DNA of 34,187 nucleotides from Stenotrophomonas acidaminiphila (GTDB taxonomy: Bacteria > Pseudomonadota > Gammaproteobacteria > Xanthomonadales > Xanthomonadaceae). The stretch spans positions 1 to 34,187 of the forward strand of contig NZ_LDJO01000037.1 of NCBI RefSeq assembly GCF_001431595.1. The letters are read 5' to 3'. This document shows positions 25,338-34,187 of the stretch, in pieces. The number at the start of each line of letters is the position of its first letter. Within the stretch, counting starts at the first letter, position 1. The notes under the pieces are model-generated. The model was not told the origin of the DNA. It saw only the letters and a program-made list of their open reading frames with translations, and made no database searches. Both the position numbers and the translations under genes were made by a program.

Positions 25338-25898
25338 TCAACGCGGGCATGCCGTCGGCGTCCTGGGGCGGGCAGTGCGCGCGCGGCCCGCGTTGTTGAC
25401 GATCACCCGCGCCAACAGACGCCCCTTGGTGTTGCACAGCGAGATGGTCAGGTTGCTGCCGGCGCTGCGGCCATCGGGCAGGTAGCGGACCTGTCGTCGT
25501 CCGGCGGAACTGACGACCCGGATGTGGCGCGATGCCGGGGGTATGTCCTGCCGCACGATGTCGTCCGGTGTGTCGGGGCGGCGGTTGCCATCGCGGTCGA
25601 GGAACAGCAGCCAGCCATTGCTCCAGTCGCTCGAACGCGTGCAGGTGGTGCCATCCGTGGAAGGGCAGAGCGCGGCGATGCCGCGCCTGCTGACCGCGGT
25701 GAGGCGGGCCAGGGCGAGGTTGTTGAGCAGCGCATAGGTCGCGGCCCGGGTGCGTTGCCGTTCGATCAGTCCCTCCATGGATGGCAGGGCGACGATGGCA
25801 AGGGTCGCCAGGATGAACGCGCCCACCAGGATTTCCACCAGGCTCATGCCGCGCGGATGCGGCGAGGGAGGAGGGGATGCAAGGGGTGTCCAGGCCAT
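25338..25898 (-). CDS. second GspH/FimT-family pseudopilin
   Basis: This 186-residue prepilin has a Pro-rich 17-residue leader (ending SPHPRG) cut before [24 protein letters not shown]; Glu5 is E22. The body follows the GspH/FimT plan: [64 protein letters not shown] 25898 is preceded by GGGAAAG. It is on the opposite strand from the minor-pilin operon, separated from it by tRNA-Asn, and diverges from uvrB. It may be a stand-alone minor pilin (FimT-like, possibly DNA-binding in competence) rather than part of the tip complex. Confidence 0.88.
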   Translation of the reverse strand: MAWTPLASPPPSPHPRGMSLVEILVGAFILATLAIVALPSMEGLIERQRTRAATYALLNNLALARLTAVSRRGIAALCPSTDGTTCTRSSDWSNGWLLFLDRDGNRRPDTPDDIVRQDIPPASRHIRVVSSAGRRQVRYLPDGRSAGSNLTISLCNTKGRLLARVIVNNAGRARTARPRTPTACPR

Positions 25899-26032
25899 GC
25901 AGGGCTTTCCCGCGGAACGGCGCGCAGCGCGCCTGCAGGCAGACTGGGCCGATACGCTGGCGACGGGAATCGGCCGCAGGGTGCAGGCGGGCATGGGAAA
26001 TGTCCTCAGCCGGCCGTCATCCGTGCGATGGC

Positions 26033-26038
26033 TATACT
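26033..26038 (+). promoter_or_regulatory. -10 element upstream of uvrB
   Basis: TATACT lies 26 bases before the uvrB ATG, so transcription would begin roughly 20 bases upstream of the start codon. No clear -35 and no LexA-type box are visible. Confidence 0.45.
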
Positions 26039-26064
26039 TGCCGGTCCATACCGCCGGCGCCGCC

Positions 26065-28080
<2,016 letters not shown>

Positions 28081-28171
28081 GTCGCGCGCCTTGCCGGTGC
28101 CTTGCCGGTGCCTTGCCCGCGGGTGGGGCGGGGCGCATGGAGGGCGATGTGAAAATTTTTCCGGAAACCTG

Positions 28172-28200
28172 TTGCTCTTGCCGGATCGCTGGCATAAGAT
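28172..28200 (+). promoter_or_regulatory. promoter of tRNA-Val
   Basis: TTGCTC (28172-28177) and TAAGAT (28195-28200) are separated by 17 bases. A GC-rich discriminator (ACGCGCCCTC) follows, as in stringently controlled stable RNA promoters. Confidence 0.75.
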
Positions 28201-28237
28201 ACGCGCCCTCGCAGCAAGCAATTTGTTGCGGCGAAAA

Positions 28238-28312
28238 GGGCGGTTAGCTCAGCGGTAGAGCACTACCTTGACATGGTAGGGGTCACAGGTTCGAACCCTG
28301 TACCGCCCACCA
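28238..28312 (+). tRNA. tRNA-Val (anticodon GAC)
   Basis: This is a complete 75-base tRNA with encoded CCA. The acceptor stem is GGGCGGT/ACCGCCC, the D-arm is GCTCAGCGGTAGAGC, the anticodon stem CTACC/GGTAG encloses TTGACAT with anticodon GAC, and the T-arm has GGTTCGAACC. Confidence 0.98.
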
Positions 28313-28335
28313 CTCCGGTGAGGAGTGGATCAATG

Positions 28336-28358
28336 ACCCGGCAGATGCCGGGTTTTTT
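28336..28358 (+). terminator. terminator of tRNA-Val
   Basis: CCCGGC (28337-28342) pairs with GCCGGG (28347-28352) around AGAT and is followed by six T. It lies 24 bases after the tRNA. Confidence 0.9.
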
Positions 28359-28576
28359 GTGGCCGTCGATCCGCGCCGGGCGACCCGCCGGAATGTGTCG
28401 CCCAGGCCCGCTTTCCCCCGGTTTCCCGTCGCGCTGGCGCGCGGTGCGGTTGCCGGCCGGACAGAGGGACGCCGGCGCGCGCGCGATGGAGGCGGAATGG
28501 CCGCGATTGGTTTACCATCGTGCCCGATCTCCTTCCGGAAAAGGTGGCCCGCGGAAACGCCGGCCGAGCGTGCGAC

Positions 28577-28597
28577 ATGAGCACTACCCACTCCTGA
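28577..28597 (+). CDS. possible thrS leader peptide (mini-ORF MSTTHS)
   Basis: ATG-AGC-ACT-ACC-CAC-TCC-TGA encodes six residues with two adjacent Thr codons, 10 bases before a terminator that precedes thrS. The content recalls amino-acid-specific leader peptides such as E. coli PheM before pheST. The ribosome binding site is poor and two Thr codons are few. The spacing to the terminator also does not give an obvious classical 1:2/2:3 switch. This is a candidate only. Confidence 0.3.
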   Translation: MSTTHS

Positions 28598-28607
28598 CGC
28601 CAGATTC

Positions 28608-28647
28608 CGCCACGGCCCTGCAGCAGGCGCCTTCGTGGCGCTTTTTT
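28608..28647 (+). terminator. intrinsic terminator in the thrS leader
   Basis: CGCCACG (28608-28614) pairs with CGTGGCG (28634-28640) and encloses a small CCTG/CAGG hairpin; alternatively GCGCC (28627-28631) pairs with GGCGC (28637-28641). Both forms end at a run of six T (28642-28647). It stands about 85 bases upstream of thrS, far from the tRNA-Val terminator. It must therefore end a transcript starting between 28359 and 28600, and may be an attenuator. Apart from the mini-ORF, nothing else is recognised in 28359-28607. Confidence 0.7.
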
Positions 28648-28732
28648 ATTGCCCCGATTCTCCGCAGGCGCATTCCCGCATCGCGTGCTCCGCGATCCGC
28701 CGCGACCGGCGGGCCATCCCCCAGGTGAAGCC

Positions 28733-30637
28733 ATGATCAACATCACTCTCCCCGACGGCAGCATCCGTCAGTTCGAAAACCCGGTCAGCGTCATGGACGT
28801 GGCCCAGTCCATCGGCGCCGGCCTGGCCAAGGCCACCATCGCCGGCGCGGTCGACGGCGTGCTGGTCGATGCCAGCGACGTCATCGACCACGACGCCGCG
28901 CTGCGCATCATCACCGCCAAGGACGAGGAGGGCGTGGAGATCATCCGCCACTCCTGCGCCCACCTGGTCGGCCATGCGGTCAAGCAGCTGTATCCGGACG
29001 TGAAGATGGTGATCGGCCCGGTCATCGCCGAGGGCTTCTACTACGACATCTACTCCGAGCGCCCGTTCACGCCCGATGACATGGCTGCGATCGAGAAGCG
29101 CATGGGCGAGCTCATCGCGCAGGACTACGACGTCATCAAGAAGATGACGCCGCGCGCCGAGGTGGTCGAGATCTTCAGGGCCCGCGGCGAGGACTACAAG
29201 CTGCGCCTGATCGAGGACATGTCCGCCGACATCCAGGCCATGGGCATGTACTACCACCAGGAATACGTGGACATGTGCCGCGGCCCGCACGTGCCGAACA
29301 CGCGTTTCCTCAAGGCCTTCAAGCTGACCCGTATTTCCGGCGCCTATTGGCGCGGCGACGCCAAGAACGAGCAGCTGCAGCGCATCTACGGCACCGCATG
29401 GGCCGACAAGAAGCAGCTCGAGGCCTACATCAAGCGCATCGAGGAAGCCGAGATGCGCGACCACCGCCGCATCGGCAAGCAGCAGGAGCTGTTCCACCTG
29501 CAGGAAGAGGCGCCGGGCCTGGTGTTCTGGCACCCGAAGGGCTGGGCGCTGTGGCAGGTGGTCGAGCAGTACGTGCGCCGCGTCTATCGCAGCAGCGGCT
29601 ACGGCGAGGTGCGCTGCCCGCAGATCCTGGACGTGAGCCTGTGGAAGAAGTCCGGCCACTGGGACAACTACCAGGACAACATGTTCTTCACCGAGTCGGA
29701 GAAGCGCACCTACGCGGTCAAGCCGATGAACTGCCCGGGCCACATCCAGGTGTTCAACCAGGGCCTGCACAGCTACCGCGACCTGCCGATCCGCTACGGC
29801 GAGTTCGGCGCCTGCCACCGCAACGAGCCGTCCGGCGCGCTGCACGGCATCCTGCGCGTGCGCGGCTTCACCCAGGACGACGGCCACGTGTTCTGCACCG
29901 AGGAGCAGGTGGAGTCCGAGGTCCGCGCGTTCCACGCCCAGGCGCTGAAGGTCTATGCCGATTTCGGCTTCGAGGACATCCAGATCAAGATCGCGCTGCG
30001 CCCGGAATCGCGCCTGGGTGACGACGCCACCTGGGACAAGGCCGAAGACGCCCTGCGTTCGGCGCTGTCCAGCTGTGGCGTGGAATGGCAGGAACTGCCC
30101 GGCGAGGGTGCCTTCTACGGCCCGAAGATCGAGTATCACCTGAAGGACGCCATCGGCCGGACCTGGCAGCTGGGCACCATGCAGGTGGACTTCATGATGC
30201 CGGGCCGGCTCGGTGCCGAGTACGTCGACGAAAACAGCCAGAAACGGCACCCGGTGATGCTGCACCGGGCCATCGTGGGCTCGATGGAGCGCTTCATCGG
30301 CATCCTCATCGAGCACCATGCCGGCGCGTTCCCGACCTGGCTGGCGCCGGTGCAGGTGGTGGTGGCCAATATCACCGACGCCCAGGCTGAATACGTTCAG
30401 CAGGTTCGCAAAACCCTTGCGGAGCAAGGGTTCCGGGTCACCGCCGATTTGCGGAACGAGAAGATCGGCTATAAGATTCGCGAGCATACGCTGCAGCGTG
30501 TGCCGTATCTGCTGGTCATCGGCGACCGCGAGAAGGAGAACGGCGCGGTGGCGGTACGCACCCGTTCGGGCGAGGATCTGGGCAGCATGTCGCTCCAGGC
30601 CTTCATCGAACGCCTGCAGGCGGAACACAGGCAGTAA
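28733..30637 (+). CDS. thrS: threonyl-tRNA synthetase
   Basis: ThrRS charges tRNA-Thr and edits mischarged serine. The 634-residue product (E. coli 642) has an N-terminal TGS domain (about 1-60, INITLPDGS), an editing domain containing [16 protein letters not shown] and the class II catalytic core: [10 protein letters not shown] (C334 a zinc ligand), [22 protein letters not shown] and [19 protein letters not shown]. The anticodon-binding domain follows (about 530 to the end; [26 protein letters not shown]). The ATG is preceded by AGGTGA. It heads the conserved thrS-infC-rpmI-rplT-pheST cluster. No Thr-tRNA-like operator as in E. coli was recognised; a terminator in the leader may regulate it instead. 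Confidence 0.98.
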   Translation: MINITLPDGSIRQFENPVSVMDVAQSIGAGLAKATIAGAVDGVLVDASDVIDHDAALRIITAKDEEGVEIIRHSCAHLVGHAVKQLYPDVKMVIGPVIAEGFYYDIYSERPFTPDDMAAIEKRMGELIAQDYDVIKKMTPRAEVVEIFRARGEDYKLRLIEDMSADIQAMGMYYHQEYVDMCRGPHVPNTRFLKAFKLTRISGAYWRGDAKNEQLQRIYGTAWADKKQLEAYIKRIEEAEMRDHRRIGKQQELFHLQEEAPGLVFWHPKGWALWQVVEQYVRRVYRSSGYGEVRCPQILDVSLWKKSGHWDNYQDNMFFTESEKRTYAVKPMNCPGHIQVFNQGLHSYRDLPIRYGEFGACHRNEPSGALHGILRVRGFTQDDGHVFCTEEQVESEVRAFHAQALKVYADFGFEDIQIKIALRPESRLGDDATWDKAEDALRSALSSCGVEWQELPGEGAFYGPKIEYHLKDAIGRTWQLGTMQVDFMMPGRLGAEYVDENSQKRHPVMLHRAIVGSMERFIGILIEHHAGAFPTWLAPVQVVVANITDAQAEYVQQVRKTLAEQGFRVTADLRNEKIGYKIREHTLQRVPYLLVIGDREKENGAVAVRTRSGEDLGSMSLQAFIERLQAEHRQ

Positions 30638-30644
30638 GCATCCA

Positions 30645-30675
30645 GCCCCGGTCCCCGCGGACGCTCCGCCGGGGC
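30645..30675 (+). other. hairpin between thrS and infC
   Basis: GCCCCGG (30645-30651) pairs with CCGGGGC (30669-30675), with an inner CGGA/TCCG stem. No T-run follows, so read-through into infC is expected. It may mark mRNA processing. Confidence 0.35.
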
Positions 30676-30703
30676 CGGTTCGATTCCATCCGGAGATTGC
30701 AAT

Positions 30704-31228
30704 ATCAGTACCCCTGACAACAAGCAGAATCGTCGCAATCATGAAATCCGCGTGCCGCGCGTGCGCGTGATCGGCAGCGACGGTGAAATGATCGGCGTGT
30801 TGACGCGCGACGAAGCGCTGTCGATGGCCGAGGATGAGGGCCTGGACCTGGTCGAGATCCAGCCGCAGGCCGATCCGCCGGTCTGCAAGATCATGGACTT
30901 CGGCAAGTTCAAGTTCGAACAGCAGAAGAAGGCCAACGAGGCCAAGAAGAAGAGCCGCCAGGTCGAGATCAAGGAAGTCAAGTTCCGTCCGGTCACGGAC
31001 GAGGGCGACTACCAGATCAAGCTGCGCAAGATGCGTGGTTTCCTCGAGGAGGGCGACAAGGTCAAGGTCAACATCCGCTTCCGTGGCCGTGAGATGAGCC
31101 ACCAGGAGCTGGGTCGCGAGATGGCCGGTCGCATCGAGGCGGACCTGGGCGAGGACATCGTGATCGAATCGCGCCCGCGCCTGGAAGGCCGGCAGATGGT
31201 CATGATGATCGCGCCGAAGAAGAAGTAA
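30704..31228 (+). CDS. infC: translation initiation factor IF-3 (AUC start)
   Basis: IF-3 keeps ribosomal subunits apart and proofreads the start codon. The reading frame has no ATG at its N-terminus. The first residues expected for the family ([19 protein letters not shown]) begin at ATC 30704, preceded at seven bases by GGAGA (30692-30696), giving 174 residues. A GTG at 30752 would remove the conserved NHEIR segment. infC of E. coli and many bacteria starts with a near-cognate AUU/AUC codon, which lets IF-3 repress its own synthesis. Later motifs are normal: [70 protein letters not shown]. The gene follows thrS by 66 bases. Confidence 0.95.
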   Translation: MSTPDNKQNRRNHEIRVPRVRVIGSDGEMIGVLTRDEALSMAEDEGLDLVEIQPQADPPVCKIMDFGKFKFEQQKKANEAKKKSRQVEIKEVKFRPVTDEGDYQIKLRKMRGFLEEGDKVKVNIRFRGREMSHQELGREMAGRIEADLGEDIVIESRPRLEGRQMVMMIAPKKK

Positions 31229-31330
31229 CGGCGCCGCGGCCCGGGCCGCAGCCGTACCCGCGGACGGGGAGGGGCCTGGCGTCGGCTTCCCGTCCCGTAT
31301 TCATTTGCCTGTCCCCGCTGCCGCCTGCGT

Positions 31331-31359
31331 TTGCAAGTGTGCTGGGGCCCGGGCATAAT
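31331..31359 (+). promoter_or_regulatory. internal promoter before rpmI
   Basis: TTGCAA (31331-31336) and CATAAT (31354-31359) are 17 bases apart. The predicted transcript would start near 31366 and carry a leader of about 150 bases before rpmI. Confidence 0.7.
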
Positions 31360-31407
31360 GGGCGGCCCGGTTCGCCGGGTTTGCTGTTTGCAACACCCAA
31401 CAGGACC

Positions 31408-31483
31408 TGCCTGCCTCCATCGGGAGTGCGGGCTTCAAGCAGGCAAGGGCAAGGATGGAAAGCGTGGCGCAAGCCACCGCCCG
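31408..31483 (+). ncRNA. rpmI-rplT leader RNA with possible L20-binding pseudoknot
   Basis: TGCCTGC (31408-31414) can pair with GCAGGCA (31439-31445), enclosing a CTCC/GGAG hairpin (31415-31426). CGGGC (31429-31433), in the loop of that stem, can pair with GCCCG (31479-31483) beyond a GTGGC-GCAA-GCCAC hairpin (31464-31477). This is a pseudoknot topology. In E. coli ribosomal protein L20 represses rpmI-rplT translation through a pseudoknot in the same leader. Pairing here is seen by eye and has not been tested for covariation. Confidence 0.5.
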
Positions 31484-31515
31484 GCCAGTAAAAAGAGACC
31501 ATCAAGGACATAGCA

Positions 31516-31713
31516 ATGCCCAAGATCAAGACCAACCGGGCGGCGGCCAAGCGTTTCCGCAAGACCGCTTCCGGCAAGTACAAGGCTGGCCACGCCAACC
31601 GTAGCCACATCCTCACCAAGAAGGCGACCAAGCGGAAGCGTAACCTGCGTCAGACGAACCACGTCCGCGCAGAAGACGCAGGCCGTCTGGACCGCATGCT
31701 GCCCTACCTCTGA
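31516..31713 (+). CDS. rpmI: 50S ribosomal protein L35
   Basis: This 65-residue basic protein of the large subunit begins [21 protein letters not shown] and contains [15 protein letters not shown], the full family pattern. AAGGA (31504-31508) precedes the ATG with seven bases between. It follows a 287-base leader holding its own promoter and a structured RNA, and is 11 bases upstream of rplT. Confidence 0.98.
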   Translation: MPKIKTNRAAAKRFRKTASGKYKAGHANRSHILTKKATKRKRNLRQTNHVRAEDAGRLDRMLPYL

Positions 31714-31724
31714 GGAACTGAACC

Positions 31725-32084
31725 ATGGCACGAGTCAAGCGTGGTGTGCAGGCGCGCCGCCGCCACAAGAAGATCATCAGCCAGGCGAAGGGCTACTACA
31801 ATGCCCGCCGCAAGGTTTTCCGCGTCGCCAAGCAGGCGGTCATCAAGGCGCAGCAGTACGCCTATATCGGCCGCAAGCAGAAGAAGCGCAATTTCCGTTC
31901 GCTGTGGATCACCCGCATCAATGCGGCTGCCCGCATCAACGGCATGAGCTACAGCCGTTTCATGAACGGCCTGCTCAAGGCTGGCATCAGCCTGGACCGC
32001 AAGGTGCTGGCGGACATCGCCGTGCACGACGCGGCGGGTTTTGCCGCGCTGGCCGAGAAGGCCAAGAGCGCGCTGGCGGCATAA
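31725..32084 (+). CDS. rplT: 50S ribosomal protein L20
   Basis: L20 is an early-binding assembly protein of the 50S subunit and, in E. coli, the translational repressor of rpmI-rplT. The 119-residue product has the normal N-terminal basic extension ([29 protein letters not shown]) and the globular end ([24 protein letters not shown]). GAGGA overlaps the rpmI stop and sits eight bases before the ATG. A strong terminator follows. Confidence 0.98.
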   Translation: MARVKRGVQARRRHKKIISQAKGYYNARRKVFRVAKQAVIKAQQYAYIGRKQKKRNFRSLWITRINAAARINGMSYSRFMNGLLKAGISLDRKVLADIAVHDAAGFAALAEKAKSALAA

Positions 32085-32137
32085 GTCCTTCCCCTGCCGG
32101 CGCGGTTCACCCGCGGCGGTGGTGAATGAGACAATGC

Positions 32138-32173
32138 ATGGGGAAGGGCGCAAGTCCTTCCCCATTTCTTTTT
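32138..32173 (+). terminator. rho-independent terminator after rplT
   Basis: ATGGGGAAGG (32138-32147) and CCTTCCCCAT (32156-32165) form a 10-bp stem with an eight-base loop, followed by TTCTTTTT. It separates rpmI-rplT from pheST, so pheS needs read-through or its own promoter. Confidence 0.92.
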
Positions 32174-33442
<1,269 letters not shown>

Positions 33443-33508
33443 GGCGCGGCAGCAGGTTCCCACAGGCACACACGGCGGGCGATGGCCCGCACAACGGATC
33501 GAGCAACG

Positions 33509-34187
33509 ATGAAATTCTCCGAAAACTGGCTGCGCAGCCATGTCCCCACCGACGCCTCGCGCGACGCGCTGAGCGCGGTGCTGACCGCCATCGGCCTGGA
33601 GGTCGAGGACGTGACGGCGTTGGGCCAGGGCCTGGACCACGTGGTGGTGGCGCGCATCGTCGAGGCGGTGCGCCATCCCGAGGCCGACCGCCTGCAGGTG
33701 TGCAAGGTCGATGCGGGCCGGGGCGAGCTGCTGCAGATCGTCTGCGGAGCGCCGAACGCGCGCCCGGGCCTGGTGGCGCCGCTGGCCCTGGTCGGCGCGC
33801 AGATCGGCGAGCTCAAGATCAAGCCGGCCAGGCTGCGTGGCGTGGAATCCAACGGCATGCTGTGCTCGGTCAGGGAGCTGGGCCTGGACAGCGACGCTTC
33901 CGGCCTGCTGGAGCTGCCGGATGACGCGCCGGTGGGCACGGCGCTGGTCGAGTACCTCGGCCTGCCCGACGCCAGCATCGAGATCAAGCTCACCCCGAAC
34001 CGCGCCGACTGCTTCAGCGTGCGCGGCATCGCCTTCGACGTCGCCGCCGCCACCCGCAGCCAGGTCAAGCCGTTCGCCGCCGACGCGGTGCCGGCGCAGG
34101 GCGCGCGCGAGCTGGCCATCACGCTGCAGGCCGGCGCCGAGGCGCCGCGCTACCTGGGCCGCGTGATCGAAGGCGTCGATGCGCGTG
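33509..34187 (+). CDS. pheT: phenylalanyl-tRNA synthetase beta subunit (3' end cut by window)
   Basis: The first 226 codons of pheT are present; the full protein is about 790 residues. The N-terminus MKFSENWLRSHV is typical. It is followed by an EMAP/OB-fold tRNA-binding domain (about 40-150; VVVARIVEAVRHPEADRLQVCKVD, IVCGAPNARPGLVAPLALVGA, LRGVESNGMLCSVRELGL) and the start of the B3/B5 region (IKLTPNRADCFSVRGIAFDVAA). The frame is open to the last base. The ribosome binding site is weak, so translation may depend on pheS. Confidence 0.97.
   Translation, partial: MKFSENWLRSHVPTDASRDALSAVLTAIGLEVEDVTALGQGLDHVVVARIVEAVRHPEADRLQVCKVDAGRGELLQIVCGAPNARPGLVAPLALVGAQIGELKIKPARLRGVESNGMLCSVRELGLDSDASGLLELPDDAPVGTALVEYLGLPDASIEIKLTPNRADCFSVRGIAFDVAAATRSQVKPFAADAVPAQGARELAITLQAGAEAPRYLGRVIEGVDAR

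Noticed and set aside
31236..31249. GCGGCCCGGGCCGC palindrome just after infC as a terminator.
   Set aside because: A 14-base palindrome without a loop or T-run, in very GC-rich sequence, is not a convincing terminator.

Overview
The window reads as chromosomal DNA of a GC-rich gammaproteobacterium of the Xanthomonadaceae/Lysobacteraceae (Xanthomonas-Stenotrophomonas-Lysobacter relatives). The evidence is the gene content and order (petABC-sspA-sspB, purEK, fimT-pilVWXY1E next to tRNA-Asn and uvrB, thrS-infC-rpmI-rplT-pheST), an Oar-like TonB-dependent receptor, and the strong G/C bias at third codon positions. The genus cannot be fixed from sequence reading alone. There is no sign of a prophage, insertion sequence, CRISPR array or plasmid.

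Layout. 1-1.0 kb: a perfect inverted repeat at the window edge, then a secreted lytic transglycosylase. 1.1-5.1 kb: petABC (cytochrome bc1 complex), then sspA and sspB (stringent starvation protein and ClpXP adaptor), closed by a terminator facing genes on the other strand. 5.2-7.8 kb, minus strand: a DUF3301 membrane protein, a secreted DUF2272 protein, nadC and a Trm112-like small protein. 7.85-9.5 kb: purE-purK, diverging from the Trm112-like gene. 9.5-10.0 kb: a gene-free stretch dense in short inverted repeats. 10.0-12.4 kb: an iron-type superoxide dismutase on the minus strand, diverging from a tightly overlapping grxD-SDR-marC operon. 12.4-17.3 kb: a large Oar-like TonB-dependent receptor with a strong terminator, then ppnN. 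17.4-25.1 kb: a LytS/AlgZ-type histidine kinase on the minus strand diverging from a minor-pilin operon fimT-pilV-pilW-pilX-pilY1-pilE. 25.2-28.3 kb: tRNA-Asn (minus), a second pseudopilin gene (minus), uvrB, tRNA-Val. 28.6 kb to the end: the translation cluster thrS-infC-rpmI-rplT-pheS-pheT, with pheT cut by the window end.

Most genes are conserved housekeeping or envelope functions. The points worth a second look are mainly regulatory or are catalytic-residue losses: an AUC start codon for infC; a promoter plus pseudoknot-forming leader before rpmI, as expected for L20 autoregulation; a terminator with a Thr-Thr mini-ORF before thrS; a 14-bp perfect palindrome filling the spacer of the pet promoter; an 11-bp-period TTAAC repeat before the TonB receptor; a histidine kinase without a partner regulator beside the pilin operon; a superoxide dismutase with Asp replacing the gateway Tyr; and an SDR protein that has lost the catalytic Ser and Lys. 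I did not find a clearly novel multi-gene system. Nothing here was checked against a database.
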